Part shown: piece by piece, positions 35,221 to 46,256 of the stretch
Position numbering within the stretch: position 1 is the first letter of the stretch
How the letters are laid out: every line of letters starts with the position of its first letter
NCBI GenBank assembly: GCA_000708835.1
Contig: DF237483.1
Location: 1-53,886, forward strand
Origin: Klebsormidium nitens
Lineage: Eukaryota > Streptophyta > Klebsormidiophyceae > Klebsormidiales > Klebsormidiaceae
Direction: 5' to 3'
DNA length: 53,886 nucleotides
Notes under the pieces: generated by a model
What the model was told of the DNA's origin: nothing
The model's input: the letters and a program-made list of their open reading frames with translations, nothing else
Databases searched by the model: none
Translations under genes and position numbers: made by a program

Positions 35221-36082
35221 ATGAAATATGCAGCATTTGACGACCCACTCACTTCTCAAAAGCCGAATCAAACCACCCATCTGGTGCGGCTGCCCCCGTT
35301 TGACATGCTGAATTCGGCAGCTGCAGGCGTGCTGCAGGCCGTCAAGTTCGACCACTGTGCGGACCGCATGTTTGTCAACCTGCGCGATTCGTGGTGCGGC
35401 GCCAGCCACGGCGATACGGTGGACGCCAATAACTCACCCCGGAATCTTCCACTCGCCCGAGTTTCTATCCAAGGAACAGGAGCGCATCGACCTGGGAGCC
35501 CATTTTAAGCAAGCAGTCCGGCAAAGAAGTGGGGCGACGAGTTGCCTTGACAACGAAACCGTATCCCCGAGTGGTACTTTCAGAGTACTTATAAGTTATC
35601 GAGGGCCTTATCGGCAGAGCTTCTGAGGGAATGAGCTTCTGAAGGATTGCACTGTGCCGCCCTTCTTCGTCAAAGTTTGAGAGGGCTGGCGGGCGGGCCG
35701 GGTACGAAAGAATGGTACACGCAGAATAACAACGAGAGTGACGATGACAAGAAGCAAACACGAACAAATAAGAATAATGATAAGATGAACTGGCGCCTTC
35801 TGGTACATCCGCTTTTGTCGTAAGCCATCGGACTGTGTTGGGATAAACCTTCTTGAGAGTGGCGCTGCCTCTGCTGGCCTTGTACGGAACCCCAAAGGAA
35901 CCTTCGCTCAATTGCAGGTGGACTCGATATTTACAAAGCTTGCCCCCCTGGACGCATGGCACGTGCGTGGGTTCGTGCGGAAGCGCCGCGAAGCGCTCTC
36001 GAGTGGCAGTACGCTCGCGCGCGAGTGGCAGTACGCGCGCGGGCACCTGCACTGCGCTGACCTATCATTCGGTGACCAGTAG
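35221..36082 (+). other. Orphan coding-like segments, possible gene remnant
   Basis: Two stretches have exon-like composition. One, about 35284-35420, is GC-rich and encodes ...DRMFVNLRDSWCGASHGDTV; a neighbouring frame continues THPGIFHSPEFLSKEQERID, as if a frameshift separates them. The second, 35920-36082, follows an acceptor (aattgcag at 35919), encodes VDSIFTKLAPLDAWHVRGF and a basic stretch, and ends at TAG after SFGDQ. The first faintly recalls an OB-fold strand pattern (W then GDTV), but I cannot name a family. It could be a decayed gene or unrecognised exons. Confidence 0.3.
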
Positions 36083-36221
36083 CAAGGTGGGCATCCCCGT
36101 ACGGAAACCCTTCTGTGCAATCGATGACTGCTAGCCACCTTAAGATCATAAAAGCGGACAGCATTGCAGCTGTTTCGGTTTCGTTCCTCAGTTTCGGAGT
36201 GGAGAGAGGACGGAGCGGCAG

Positions 36222-36319
36222 AAAAACTCCCGCTCATTCTGCTCTTGTTTCGTGGCCGGTGTCGGTTCACAAAAACTCCCGCTCATTCTGCTCTTGTTTC
36301 GTGGCCGGTGTCGGTTCAC
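36222..36319 (+). repeat. Perfect 49-bp tandem duplication
   Basis: Bases 36222-36270 are repeated exactly at 36271-36319. The lack of any difference indicates a recent duplication. No gene assigned here. Confidence 0.95.
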
Positions 36320-37533
36320 CATCCTGCGCCAGAAAGGGGCACTGGTGGGTCTTCCTCCGCCTTTCATGTGGAATCCAGGAGTATGTAGAGCGGGGAATTT
36401 CGGAGAAAGGGGTTTACTTATGAACGGCCAAATCAAGGTCGACCTGGGTATCGTGCTGGCTTGCAACGTTTGGGCCCTTACCTGGCTAGATATAGACACG
36501 TCTTCCTGGTTGGCTGCCATTTTCAAACGTTTGTTTAACCACCATTCGTGTAGGTACAGATCGCAAACCTTGTAATCCAGCCTTGAAACCTCAGGTAGCG
36601 TCAACAGCGTCCGTCATTGGATTCCCTTTCGGGCACATGAACTAGAGAACGATCCAAGACTACCAGCCCAAGGGGCTGCGATATAGACCCCTATGATCAG
36701 CAGATCAGGACGCTGAAACATCATCGCCATGTGATCTGCTGTCGCACTTCCATTGTTTGTCCGATCACAAGCTCATTACCATGCATGATTGCAAGAGTCC
36801 CTGTGTAGTTCCTCAAAACGTAGCATGACAGGCTGCAAAGGAGTAAGCGATTCGAAACGAGCGAGTTCACTCAGGGCCACGCTTTTAACATCCATGCTGC
36901 ACACTGGCCGAGATATGGGGTTGCGGATGCATCCAACTGTTACTGGCATATTCGCTAAGGTTACGAAGCTAGAGAGTTGAGTCCCGGTTGTCGCTGGAGC
37001 TTGCAGTGACTTACTGTGGGCGGGCCCTCAGTCGGTACACGCTCATGCGGCTCACATCAATGTAGAGACTATATGGTTCAAGGTTTGATCAAGGCACTAG
37101 CAGCATCAAGTTCAGCCAAGAGAGCATATACAATGAAGATCATACTCGACAGTATGACGAATTGAATCCTGGCAAACTGTGTAAGATAGGATTGTATAAG
37201 TTATTGAGTCGTCTCCTTACAACTTCACAAGTGTCTACATCAGCATTGTCTTCCCGCTACTTACAAAGCCTGCCAAACTCAAAAGGTACTTCTGCATAAC
37301 AGGAGGTATCGCTACACTTATTCCCTGAACTAGCTGCCTAACAAACACTTCTGACAAAGTCGGCTTTTATCAAAGATACTAAAAGCACGTTATGGGCCAA
37401 ACGCAGACTTCTTACAACACCCAACAGAGCATCAGTACTACTACAATCATAATACTAGCCTCCTCAGAATCTTGATTAGCGTCGTTTAGGATTAGGTTCT
37501 TTCTTTCCTAGCAGTGTCCTGTCTATCTTGACA
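36320..37533. other. Gap downstream of the dehydrogenase
   Basis: No gene supported. The AT-richer part 37060-37530 probably includes the 3' UTR of the minus-strand short-chain dehydrogenase. Confidence 0.4.
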
Positions 37534-38481
37534 TCAGGCCGCCTTGACTTTCGCAGACTCCGCCTGAATTTTCTTTGGCATGTTGAACAAGAGGCTCCCA
37601 AGCACCCAGTCAAACGCACGGTCGCTTAGCGCCGACCGCAGCCACAAAAACACCTTGCCCGAGAAGGGCGCCACATAGCGCGACCTCGGACGCTTCACGG
37701 TGACCGCCGTCCAAATCGCGTCCGAGATAACTTTGGGCTCTGCTGCATGGGGCCCCAACTTGGAGTGCACCTCCGCCGCCCTCTCGGCTATCTCCCGGTA
37801 AGGCCCCGTTCCCGAGGTCTTCATCATGTTGTCCACCATAATGGGAGCCCACTCCGTCTTGATCCCCCCTGGCTGAACCACAACCACGTCAATCCCGAAG
37901 GGACGCAGCTCGTTGCGGAGGCAATCAGAGAAGCCCTCCAGCGCAAACTTGGAAGCCTGATACCAGGCCCCCAGAGGTGACCACACCCGGCCCCCGATCG
38001 AAGAAACGTTGATGATGCGCCCCGACCCCTGCGCGCGCATCGTGGGGAGCGCCAGCTGGATCAGGTGCGCTAACCCAAAAAGGTTAACCTCCATCTGCGC
38101 CCGCGCGTCGCTCAGCGGCACCTCCTCGACCGCCCCGTACGCGCCGTAACCCGCGTTGTTAACCAGCACGTCGATGCGCCCGCTGGCCGCCAGGACCTCC
38201 CCCACGAACGCCTCGATGCTTTCGGGCTGGGTCAGGTCCAGGTGGTGTAAATGCGCCCCTTGCGCCCCCAGCTCGCGCATTGCGTCGACCCGCCGCGCGC
38301 CAGCGTGGACCTCGTACCCCCCCTTGAGCAGCCGCAGGACCGTCGCCAAGCCAATGCCGCTGGAGGCCCCTGTCACGATCGCCGTCTTCTTGCCGGAGGG
38401 GGGAACGCCATTGGCGGCTGCCTTCAGAACAGGCGTGGTGTCTTCGTTGGTCTGAGCTGCAGATGTCTTTGCTGTGGCCAT
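37534..38481 (-). CDS. Short-chain dehydrogenase/reductase (classical SDR)
   Basis: Single-exon gene of 315 aa for an NAD(P)H-dependent oxidoreductase. It shows the cofactor loop TGASSGIG (37-44), NNAG (108-111), catalytic Ser in NVSS (160-161) and YQASK with Tyr174 and Lys178, followed by the PGGIKTEW substrate-loop region. Arg63 and Arg64 after the second strand (GARR) favour NADP(H). The pattern is that of bacterial and plant SDRs often annotated as retinol- or 17-beta-hydroxysteroid-dehydrogenase-like; the true substrate cannot be read from sequence. The first 30 residues are Ala/Thr-rich and polar and may be a weak targeting sequence. It is the only complete intronless gene in the window and its codons are very GC-rich, which could mean retroposition or an old transfer from bacteria. 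The start is the first ATG in frame. Confidence 0.93.
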   Translation of the reverse strand: MATAKTSAAQTNEDTTPVLKAAANGVPPSGKKTAIVTGASSGIGLATVLRLLKGGYEVHAGARRVDAMRELGAQGAHLHHLDLTQPESIEAFVGEVLAASGRIDVLVNNAGYGAYGAVEEVPLSDARAQMEVNLFGLAHLIQLALPTMRAQGSGRIINVSSIGGRVWSPLGAWYQASKFALEGFSDCLRNELRPFGIDVVVVQPGGIKTEWAPIMVDNMMKTSGTGPYREIAERAAEVHSKLGPHAAEPKVISDAIWTAVTVKRPRSRYVAPFSGKVFLWLRSALSDRAFDWVLGSLLFNMPKKIQAESAKVKAA

Positions 38482-40393
38482 CTTGGTGGAACGTGACTGC
38501 AGCTGGAATTGAAAGGATCTTAGAGGATGCTGCAGAATAGAGACAGAGGAAACGTCTGCTTGTGTTGATCGAAAGACGGAAGCTCAAGCTGATGATCTGA
38601 AGGATTGAGGGGGGCTTTGGGAGCTGATAAAGAGACTCTGCAGCTGTGAATTTGCTGATCAGTAGGTTGGGACTGCCCGTGCTCATCCAGATATATACCA
38701 GTGCAATGGATCCTTGAAGATTCGCAATGTGGTGTCTCCTCATGCAACACTACCTTGAGCTGCTCTAGCTTCTGAGAACAATGCAGTGTTTCTCGCTTTT
38801 GTTAGAGGTGCGCCGGTGCTCAGACTTGAGCAGCACTTTGCATCTTCTATGAAAGTGACCTTTTGAAAGTACCCCCACCAGCTGCAAGAACCTCGAAGCA
38901 CCGCCATCATTATGTTCACGTTCGATGATGCGCAGCGAGCATTGTTCAACCATGTACAAGATGCATCTCCGTCGCCCGAGAATGCTCCTTGTGACGAAAC
39001 TTGAACGTCATCAACATGTCAGTTGCCGCCTTACTTAGCGTGAGGCGTCGATTACCACACACTCCGGCCATCCCAGCCGTCGATATCCGGATTTCAAGTT
39101 TCGCGGCAGGTAAACAAAGATCGAATCCCATCCGGCATGTACGGAAGCTTGTTGCGACAATTCCCGGCCAAGGAGTCGGCAAGGACAGAGTCGGCCGGGC
39201 ACACATGAACCGGAAAACCTATAACCTGGACTAGCGGACGCCTGCAGACCCGCCCTAAACCCCTCAAGATCCCAAAAAACCCTAACCCGTCCCCCGGTCA
39301 CGTTCGTTCACGAGCGTACTTACCCGGTTCGTGTATGCCGACCCAGCCAATCATTCAATGATCGCACCTAATTCAGTAAGTGACCCGGGCCGGCCGCCGA
39401 CACGACACGGCCGCCCGCGACTGAGCTAGTGTGCTAGCGCGTCCGGCGCGGCAGCACCCGCGGACTCCCTCAATCCGAGCGAGGGCCGGAGGTTTTGATG
39501 TTTGACTTGCCCTTCAACAGGTTAGTAGTATGTTTAGAAACTGGTCATGCAAACCCATTCAGTAAATACAAGTACCTATTGATGTCGGTGTTTTTGACGG
39601 TTTCGAAAGCGGCAGATTGCTCCCGCGAGGAGCCACAGGAAGATGCTCCATTGAAGGAGGCAGCAAGCACAGGCCAAAAATTTGTCGGGCCGCGAACAGA
39701 CATTTGCCGGTTCTCTTGCATATTGCCACGGGCTGTGGTAGACCGTCCAACAATGAAGTCAGGATTCAGCACACTGTACCCTGTCGGTACCCTGGTTGTA
39801 ACCCAGGGTTAGGAATACCCAACCCTTCAGTTCATTGTACCATTTTACTAATACTATAATTAGCAAGCGGGAGCTGCATTGTGCAGGATTAGAAAAGGTG
39901 GAGACAAAAATCTTGCAATGGCGCTTTCTTCGTGTCACTGTCATGGCCACACTGGTATTTTAGCTAAGACGAGGGATCAAAGGTGCAAAGAAGGTGCAGG
40001 ACATCTCGTAGCAGGACGGGAGTCACTCTTTTGGACGCTGCGCTCTGCTTTTAAGATTGACCAGCAACGGTAGGTCTTGAAAGAATGCTGTACATCAAAT
40101 CACCTCCAGTTGACTCTGTTTGATGATATGCTCGGTATTGAGACCTTCTAATTGGACTCGGTATAGGGTTTTCGCCGCGAACCTGGTCCATTATGGATTC
40201 AGGAAGAGGTTCTTGCGCGTGTTAGGAGGCCAATGCAAATGCATCGTGAGCGTGCTGTACCAAAACAACTTGCTCTAGCACTCAGAAGAAAAAAGCATTG
40301 AGGCTGAAACTTGTTTGCAACCTAAAAACTCAACGTGTTCCTCAAGATTGTGCTCCACCAAAACTGAAATCTGGTATACATTGTATCTTTGTT
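38482..40393. promoter_or_regulatory. Divergent upstream region of SDR and GNAT genes
   Basis: About 1.9 kb between two genes that point away from each other. It contains a telo-box at 39277-39285 and a CpG-rich island at about 39385-39490 with cggccgcc motifs like those before the dioxygenase genes. No gene was recognised inside. Confidence 0.4.
39277..39285 (+). promoter_or_regulatory. Telo-box (AAACCCTAA)
   Basis: Exact match to the plant telo-box promoter element, next to ccctaaaccc, about 1.1 kb upstream of the GNAT start and 0.8 kb upstream of the SDR start. Function inferred from the motif only. Confidence 0.35.
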
Positions 40394-43300
40394 ATGGTGC
40401 CACAGTATGTGCAGTCCAAGCCGCTGACCCCTTTCCTTCTCCCACAATGCAACAGCACCGATGTGTTGAGCCGCGACCGCCGTCGCTTCTGCAACGACAC
40501 AGTTCAGTGTAGTGCCACTGAGTGGCAGGTCACGGGAAGCTCTGACTTCCGAGCCTGGCAGAAATCAAATGCAGAACCTAGCACATGGGATCAGGATCAA
40601 CAAAGCGAGCCTGTGAAAGCACTAGAGCCAGTCCCCGCTTCTCATGAGGGAGCAACAGGGCAGGAATCGCGCCTGGAAGGGAGCTTCTGTCTGATGAATG
40701 AAGGCCCCGAGTCTTGTTCATTCAGGGTGAGGGGTTGATGCCTTTTCTGCCTTTCGGCCTTCTGCGACGGCCATGCCTGCTTTTACATCCAGTGGTGAGG
40801 AAAGCGCGTGCGCATTATTCTGACTTATGTGGAATCCAACAATTTGTGGGTGCGGCGCAAATAAGTGAAATTAGCCCTTGACTATCACAATTTCTCTACC
40901 ACCCATTCCTTCCGGTTCCGACCAAACTTTGACAGAGAAGAAAAGGGTTTCTGAAGCAGATGGTGTGCAAGTAACAACATAAAGCTGCGAGAAATACTCT
41001 CCCAAGCCCTACTGGGTACTTGAACCCGAATTCGCACAATCCAAACACACACCCTCTGACTTTCTGCACCTTGCAACACCCCATTGATACATTCGTTTCT
41101 TTCCTGCAATACCCTGACCGCGAAAGCAGCGACCTCTTCAAAAGTGCTGAATTGTACTCAACATGATATAAAGATAAACACTGAGTGTCCGGGAAGCTTC
41201 TATTTGCAGAAACAACAAAATCAACACAACGGTATCTGGGTCCCGCAATTTCATTGAGGAGCCCATGCCTTTGCCTTGGAGTCCACTAAAAAGCATTCTT
41301 GACATGACACAAACGGAAACTGCGAGCGTCCAAGAGAATTTTTGTCCGTAAAATTGATGTTACTAATGGAGCATTCCTTGGCCTCCCGCAGTTGGTGGCC
41401 CTGACTGAGGAGGACATCCTTGCTTCTTGGAGTCTTACTGACAAGCTTTCTTGTCAAGATACAAAAGAAATCTACGAGCGTCCAAGAGAATATCTGTCCG
41501 TAAAGTTGATGTTACTAATAGAGCATTCCTTGGCCTCCCGCAGTTGGTGGCCCTGACTGAGGAGGACATCCCTGCCATGGAGGCGTTGCTGAACACCGTG
41601 CACTTTGACCCCCCCGTCTGGGAAGACCTACTGCAGATGGACAGACGAGACCTCCTTGGAATCTGGGACTGCGATGGCCAAGTAAGGCATATTTGATCTA
41701 CTCTGGAGAAAGTTTTCTGTTCAGATTCGTCTCCTTTTGGAAAAAACATCCGACCTGATGAGTAGTGTGCAAGATAGGAAGGTCAGATCGTAAAATACAG
41801 GACGGCTGGATTTTGGGCAGAAAGGAGAGCGGGTCTCTAGCTTCTTTGAACGCTGTCAATCTCTCGTAAATATCGACAGCGTTGTATTCCACTTTGAACG
41901 GCGACGGAGACTTGGATGTTGCGCATTGTCATAAGCGTCATTCGAAGTCAAAAACATGTGTGCCACTTCAGCATTTCTTCTTGGCGTGCTGCAGACAATC
42001 TGAATAGCTAACATGAGGCGTCACTTCTGATCGGACTCTCCTCGCAGACATCCTCAGCCTTCCAAAGAAGGAGGAACATTGATGAGCTGGCGGTCAGTTT
42101 TTCGAAACTTTGAAAGAATGGAAAGATTCCTGTCTTAAAGATGCTCACGCCGTGAAATTGGTTATCAACAACTCGATGTGCGACGTTTCTGTTTCTGTCA
42201 AGGCTCATGCCAGACGCTTTCAGACATCCGGAGGGCCACAGCGAGACGAACGTCTCAAACTTGATGCAACAAGAAAACACCGCTGCCATCGAACCACAAG
42301 TCTTGACACACGCGATCTTCTTCTGTCAGGGCCAGGACTTCCTTGCCGGTTTAGTGTCAGCTGTGTACTACCCGAGACCCAAGCACGAGAGCGTCCGCCC
42401 TCCAGACGACCGCAACCCCTTCGGCTGGATTGGAAACGTGGTGGTTCATCCAAGGTACCAACACCGATTAGACTTTACTCGAAGAAGAGGGCTTGAGTTG
42501 TCCAGCTTCAAAAACCGCAAAGTGATGAAATTGTATGATCTTCTTTTGTATGCAACTCCGAGTTGGCACATGAAAGGCACCTACACTTTTCTTCTGCATT
42601 AGACGTCCATCTTAAAAGTGCACTGCGCCGAAGTCGAGGCTTTATACATGCTTCTCACCCACTTTCGGAGCCGTGTCCGTAATAGCAAGCAAATGCCGGT
42701 TCCCCGTCCTTGACCCTACGTTTGCCCCTCTTTACCAGGTACCGCAGCCGGGGTTTAGCCCGGGTTCTGCTTTCGGACGCCGTACACCACCTGCAGTCCG
42801 GACGGCGGTGCCGGGCGGTCCTTTTGGACGCGACGCCGATGGGCAAGCAAGTGTACGACAAGATGGGGTTCCAGGACGTGTGCCCGGTCCACCGCATGCA
42901 GATCGCGCCGGAGGATTTGCAGCGAGCACTGGAGAATCTAGAGAGTGGCGGAGTAGAAGCTGGCGGGGGGGCGACTTTAGAGGTTAGCAGTTTAGGGGGG
43001 GACAGAACGTGGAGTGAATCAGAAGCGGGGAGTGTTTCCGGGGCTGAGGATGGAGAGAGCAATGAACGGGGGAGCGGATTTAGAAGAAAGCGAAGGAGTG
43101 AAAACACGGGTTTTGGTTTGCTGGGTTCGATTCTGCGGGACATCACCGAGAGCGACCTGGACCAGGAGGTGACGCTCGCTGACGTCAGCAGCGCGGCAGC
43201 GGCCGTGCGGCGCATCGACGAGGAGGACACGTGGAACGCCGTGGTGGCCTGCGACGGGCAGGTGTTCGGCGCGGACCGGGCCCTGTTGCTGCGGCGGTGG

Positions 43301-44342
43301 CAGCGGCGGAGCCCGGAGTGCGCAGTGTGGCTGCCGAACACGGGCCCGAACAGGGCCTCGGAAGTTGACGGCGAGAAAGACCGGGCAGAGAGCAGTTCTC
43401 TGGGAGGCCCTGTAAAAGGGTTCGCTTTCGCGCACTCCAGGCGAGAGTGCCACTACTTGGGGCCCGTCGTGGCGGGGGACGGGGCCTCGGCGGGGGCCCT
43501 GCTGCTGACGCAACTGAAACAGGTGTGCCCTTCGCATCTTCTGTGTCTGCCTTTGGGCTTTGTCATAGCCGTTTTGCCATTCTCATTTTATCTGCTGATA
43601 CTTCGAGTCGCAGCTTTTGCGCGAGCTACTTATCTCGTTCCCGGAATTTCACCCAGTCTGCCGGGTCGACTTTGTTTGGAGCGCTGAGTGCGAGCGAATT
43701 GATCTGGCTTTGACATTGGAGAGTTTGCTGTAGTCGGTCGTTTGTCTGTAAGTCGCCAGTCAATGCTCTGTTTTCTCACCAGCAAGCTCGAACCCTTTGA
43801 ATTTGTTTAAGCACTTGTCGGTGCTCAGCCGGGTCTCGATGCTCGCATAAGCTCTGATGGTGTGCTGAAGCTGTGGCAAGCGCAGTGAGGGAGTTCAAGA
43901 TGTTACGAGCTCCATTTCGACCATCTTCGTCGAAGAAGGCTCCGCGAAGCGAAACGAGTAATACCAAGACCTTAGAACAAGCCCGAGAAAAAGCAGCATT
44001 GCTTGCAAGCCCCCAAGATAGATTTACCAACAAGCGTTCTTCCGCAGATTGCCCGGCAGAACCGGTCCGGCGATCCTCGCCCGTGTGTCATCTACATTGT
44101 GGAGCCACCCGAAGGGCTGGAAGCGACCGGGCAAAGCACCCGGGGGGACTACCTGGCGTGGAGCCGGTTCCTGGAAGGCCTCGGGTTTCGGCGGGAGGAC
44201 ACGACCATACGTCAGGTGACCTCATGTTCTCTCTTTTTCTCTTGAGCAAAGTTTGCGTTTACGGCTGAAGGGAGGAGGCTGCAAGATCTTCTTGATCGGA
44301 GAGGGTGTTCCGTACAAGGATCATGAGTTTGCGGGGGGCTGA
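40394..44342 (+). CDS. GNAT-family acetyltransferase, two-part
   Basis: Proposed exons: 40394-40726 (tentative, start uncertain), 41544-41681, 42330-42454, 42739-43522, 44048-44215, and a last exon ending 44342 (about 44286-44342, tentative); about 534 aa, phases agree. The core reads LVALTEEDIPAMEALL, then FLAGLVSAVYYP, then GWIGNVVVHPR joined to YRSRGLARVLLSDAV, the acetyl-CoA-binding R/Q-x-x-G-x-A loop, followed by GKQVYDKMGF. After an acidic linker of about 100 aa a second half follows with FAFAHSRRECHYLGPVVAGD and a region near VIYIVEPPEG and FLEGLGFRRED. This matches proteins with a GNAT domain followed by an acetyltransferase-18-like domain. The N-terminal 110 aa are polar and unrecognised. 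The intron 42455-42738 has AGGTACC at both boundaries. The acceptor of exon 2 lies in a tandem duplication. Confidence 0.75.
41323..41575 (+). repeat. Tandem 101-bp duplication carrying a splice acceptor
   Basis: 41323-41423 and 41475-41575 are 96/101 identical by eye, 152 bp apart. Each contains the intron end cctcccgcag and the first 32 nt of GNAT exon 2. Use of the upstream acceptor (after 41391) stays open through the spacer but enters copy two in the wrong frame and stops at a TGA within it. Confidence 0.9.
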
Positions 44343-46256
44343 GCCTGACACTGGGGTGGCTCCTTGTCGCCTAACCTGACTGCTTGAGGCTGAAACCTCT
44401 TGGAACAGGTGGTCCTATCTGTCATAGCACGTCGTAGGGACGGCTGTTATGGTCAGGTCCGCATTCAGAGTCCCAACCTGGTCGTTTGCCAATTGACCGC
44501 CACGACAACAGCGAAAATCAGGACTCCTGAGGCTGATGAAATAGCCCCTCTTGTTGTAAAGCCTTCGATAAGTTCTCCGACTCTCACAGCTCAACGCGCT
44601 GATTGTGTCGTCTGTTTCTGTCGGGCCTTAGGCGATAAAACTGCCCCTCTTGTTGAGAGGCTTCTGTCCCAAGCTTCAAGGTATCTCTCTTACACTGACG
44701 CGCTGATTGTGTTGCCTGTTTCTGTCAGGCTTTGGGCGATGCCCCTGACTGCAACTCCCTCCAACACTACTTCGCGGTTGCCGCCCTCGACCTTGGCTGA
44801 CTCTCGACCTGCCGCCGCTTTTAGCGTGTTTACATTCATCCGTCCAATCACGAGCGCTAAGCGCAGGCGTACGCACGCGTTTGTGACAGGGACTGACCAT
44901 GACCATACGCTCTGCCATTCCTGCCAAAGAGAAAGAGCCCACTCTCCAAGAACTATGCTTTCAACCACTTGCCAAAACGATGTTTGTGGCCAACTTTTCG
45001 GACCAATCGGATTTCGGACGCTTGTGGTCAAACGTTCGCTCATGTTGTTCGCCCGCTTACTAAATGTCTAGGCCTAAGTCAGTAGCCGGCCAGTTCAGGC
45101 TGCGTAGAATCGGAGAGTTTGAGAATGACGAAAGTGCGGCAGCTCCATAACATTGAATCCACTACTAGAATGTTCGTCAACGTACCAGCAATCCGTCGTT
45201 CATCCAATCTTTCCAGCTTTGATGCGATTGGTTCACTCTGTGCAACAGGCATTACTCAGCTCGGTGATGTCGAGAAGTTCTTGAAATCTGGATCATGTGT
45301 GTGCTGGCATGCGGCCAGCCAGCGCAGCCGCCATTGTGAATGATTGACGTCCTTTCCATCCATGCATCATGACCTATGAGGCGCCGGATTGAAAGAGTAC
45401 AAACCCGGCTACTTTCGAGCCTGCGGGATTAAGTTGATGTATAGCAGATTTGACCGTCACTGCACATGGATCTATAACGCAATTATGGCCATTGCGGCGC
45501 CGCGCCTTTAACATCCGCTATATGCGAGTGTCTTCTCCATATTCAATCGTACGACGGTCTCGGCAACATCGGCATGGCATCCAGATTGCGGTCCCCATGT
45601 GGCAGTAAATGCAGCGATCTTAAACCCTGGCAAGCCGCCATGCACGTTCGGATCGAGTCGACAGATACCTACCACCAGAGTTGCAGGTGAGCCTGCTCAT
45701 ACCGCAACCTCTCCATTGGTTTTAATTCTGGTCCTCAAAGGCATCCTCATGAGCCTTTCAAGGCAGTTCGAGACCCAGCCGCCCACTTGAGCGGGGCTTA
45801 AGAATCGACGGTCACATCTGGCGGGAAGACCATGATTCGATTGCGACAAAATTCGAGTGTGGTACCTAGTAACAGGACGACTAGACATGTTTCGGGACGC
45901 TTGATTCGGCGTCCGGCTACGCTAGAATGTGACAAGGACCCGTTAGTAAACCTGGGCAGCATCAGGCATGGCACAGGATTCTCAGAGCAGTCCACGTTAC
46001 CGTAGCCCACTCGTCTCTTCAGAAGCTATAGAATACAAAATGGTTTTTCCGTACGTACCAAAGCGGCGCTCGTAATACTTGCAAAGGTCTAGAATGGCTA
46101 CCAGTTGTGACACTTCAAGTACCTACTGTACAAAACCTCCATTGGTACGTAACAACCCTTATCGTACTCAATTCTTCGACGGTAATCTTTCTGCCGAACT
46201 GCTGGTGCAGCGTCTACGAATATCAAATATTAGCTGTTCATTATACAAGTCAGTAC
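44343..46256. other. Gap between GNAT and stress-protein genes
   Basis: Convergent intergenic region of 1.9 kb. A 223-codon open frame at 44400-45071 spans a tandem repeat and has no motif, so I do not call it. Nothing else seen. Confidence 0.35.
44535..44737 (+). repeat. Two diverged tandem units of about 100 bp
   Basis: Units 44535-44633 and 44634-44737 share gcccctcttgttg near the start and acgcgctgattgtgt and ctgtttctgtc near the end. A partial third unit begins at 44738. Confidence 0.7.

Noticed and set aside
35465-36052. 195-codon minus-strand open frame
   Set aside because: No domain, no splice logic, basic and Ser-rich composition, and it overlaps a better acceptor-to-stop segment on the plus strand.
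39250-39300. Interstitial telomere array
   Set aside because: Only one or two CCCTAAA-like units with irregular spacing, too few for a telomere remnant; kept only as a telo-box.
44400-45071. 223-codon plus-strand open frame
   Set aside because: It runs through a tandem repeat, lacks any motif, and is not linked in phase to the GNAT gene in a convincing way.
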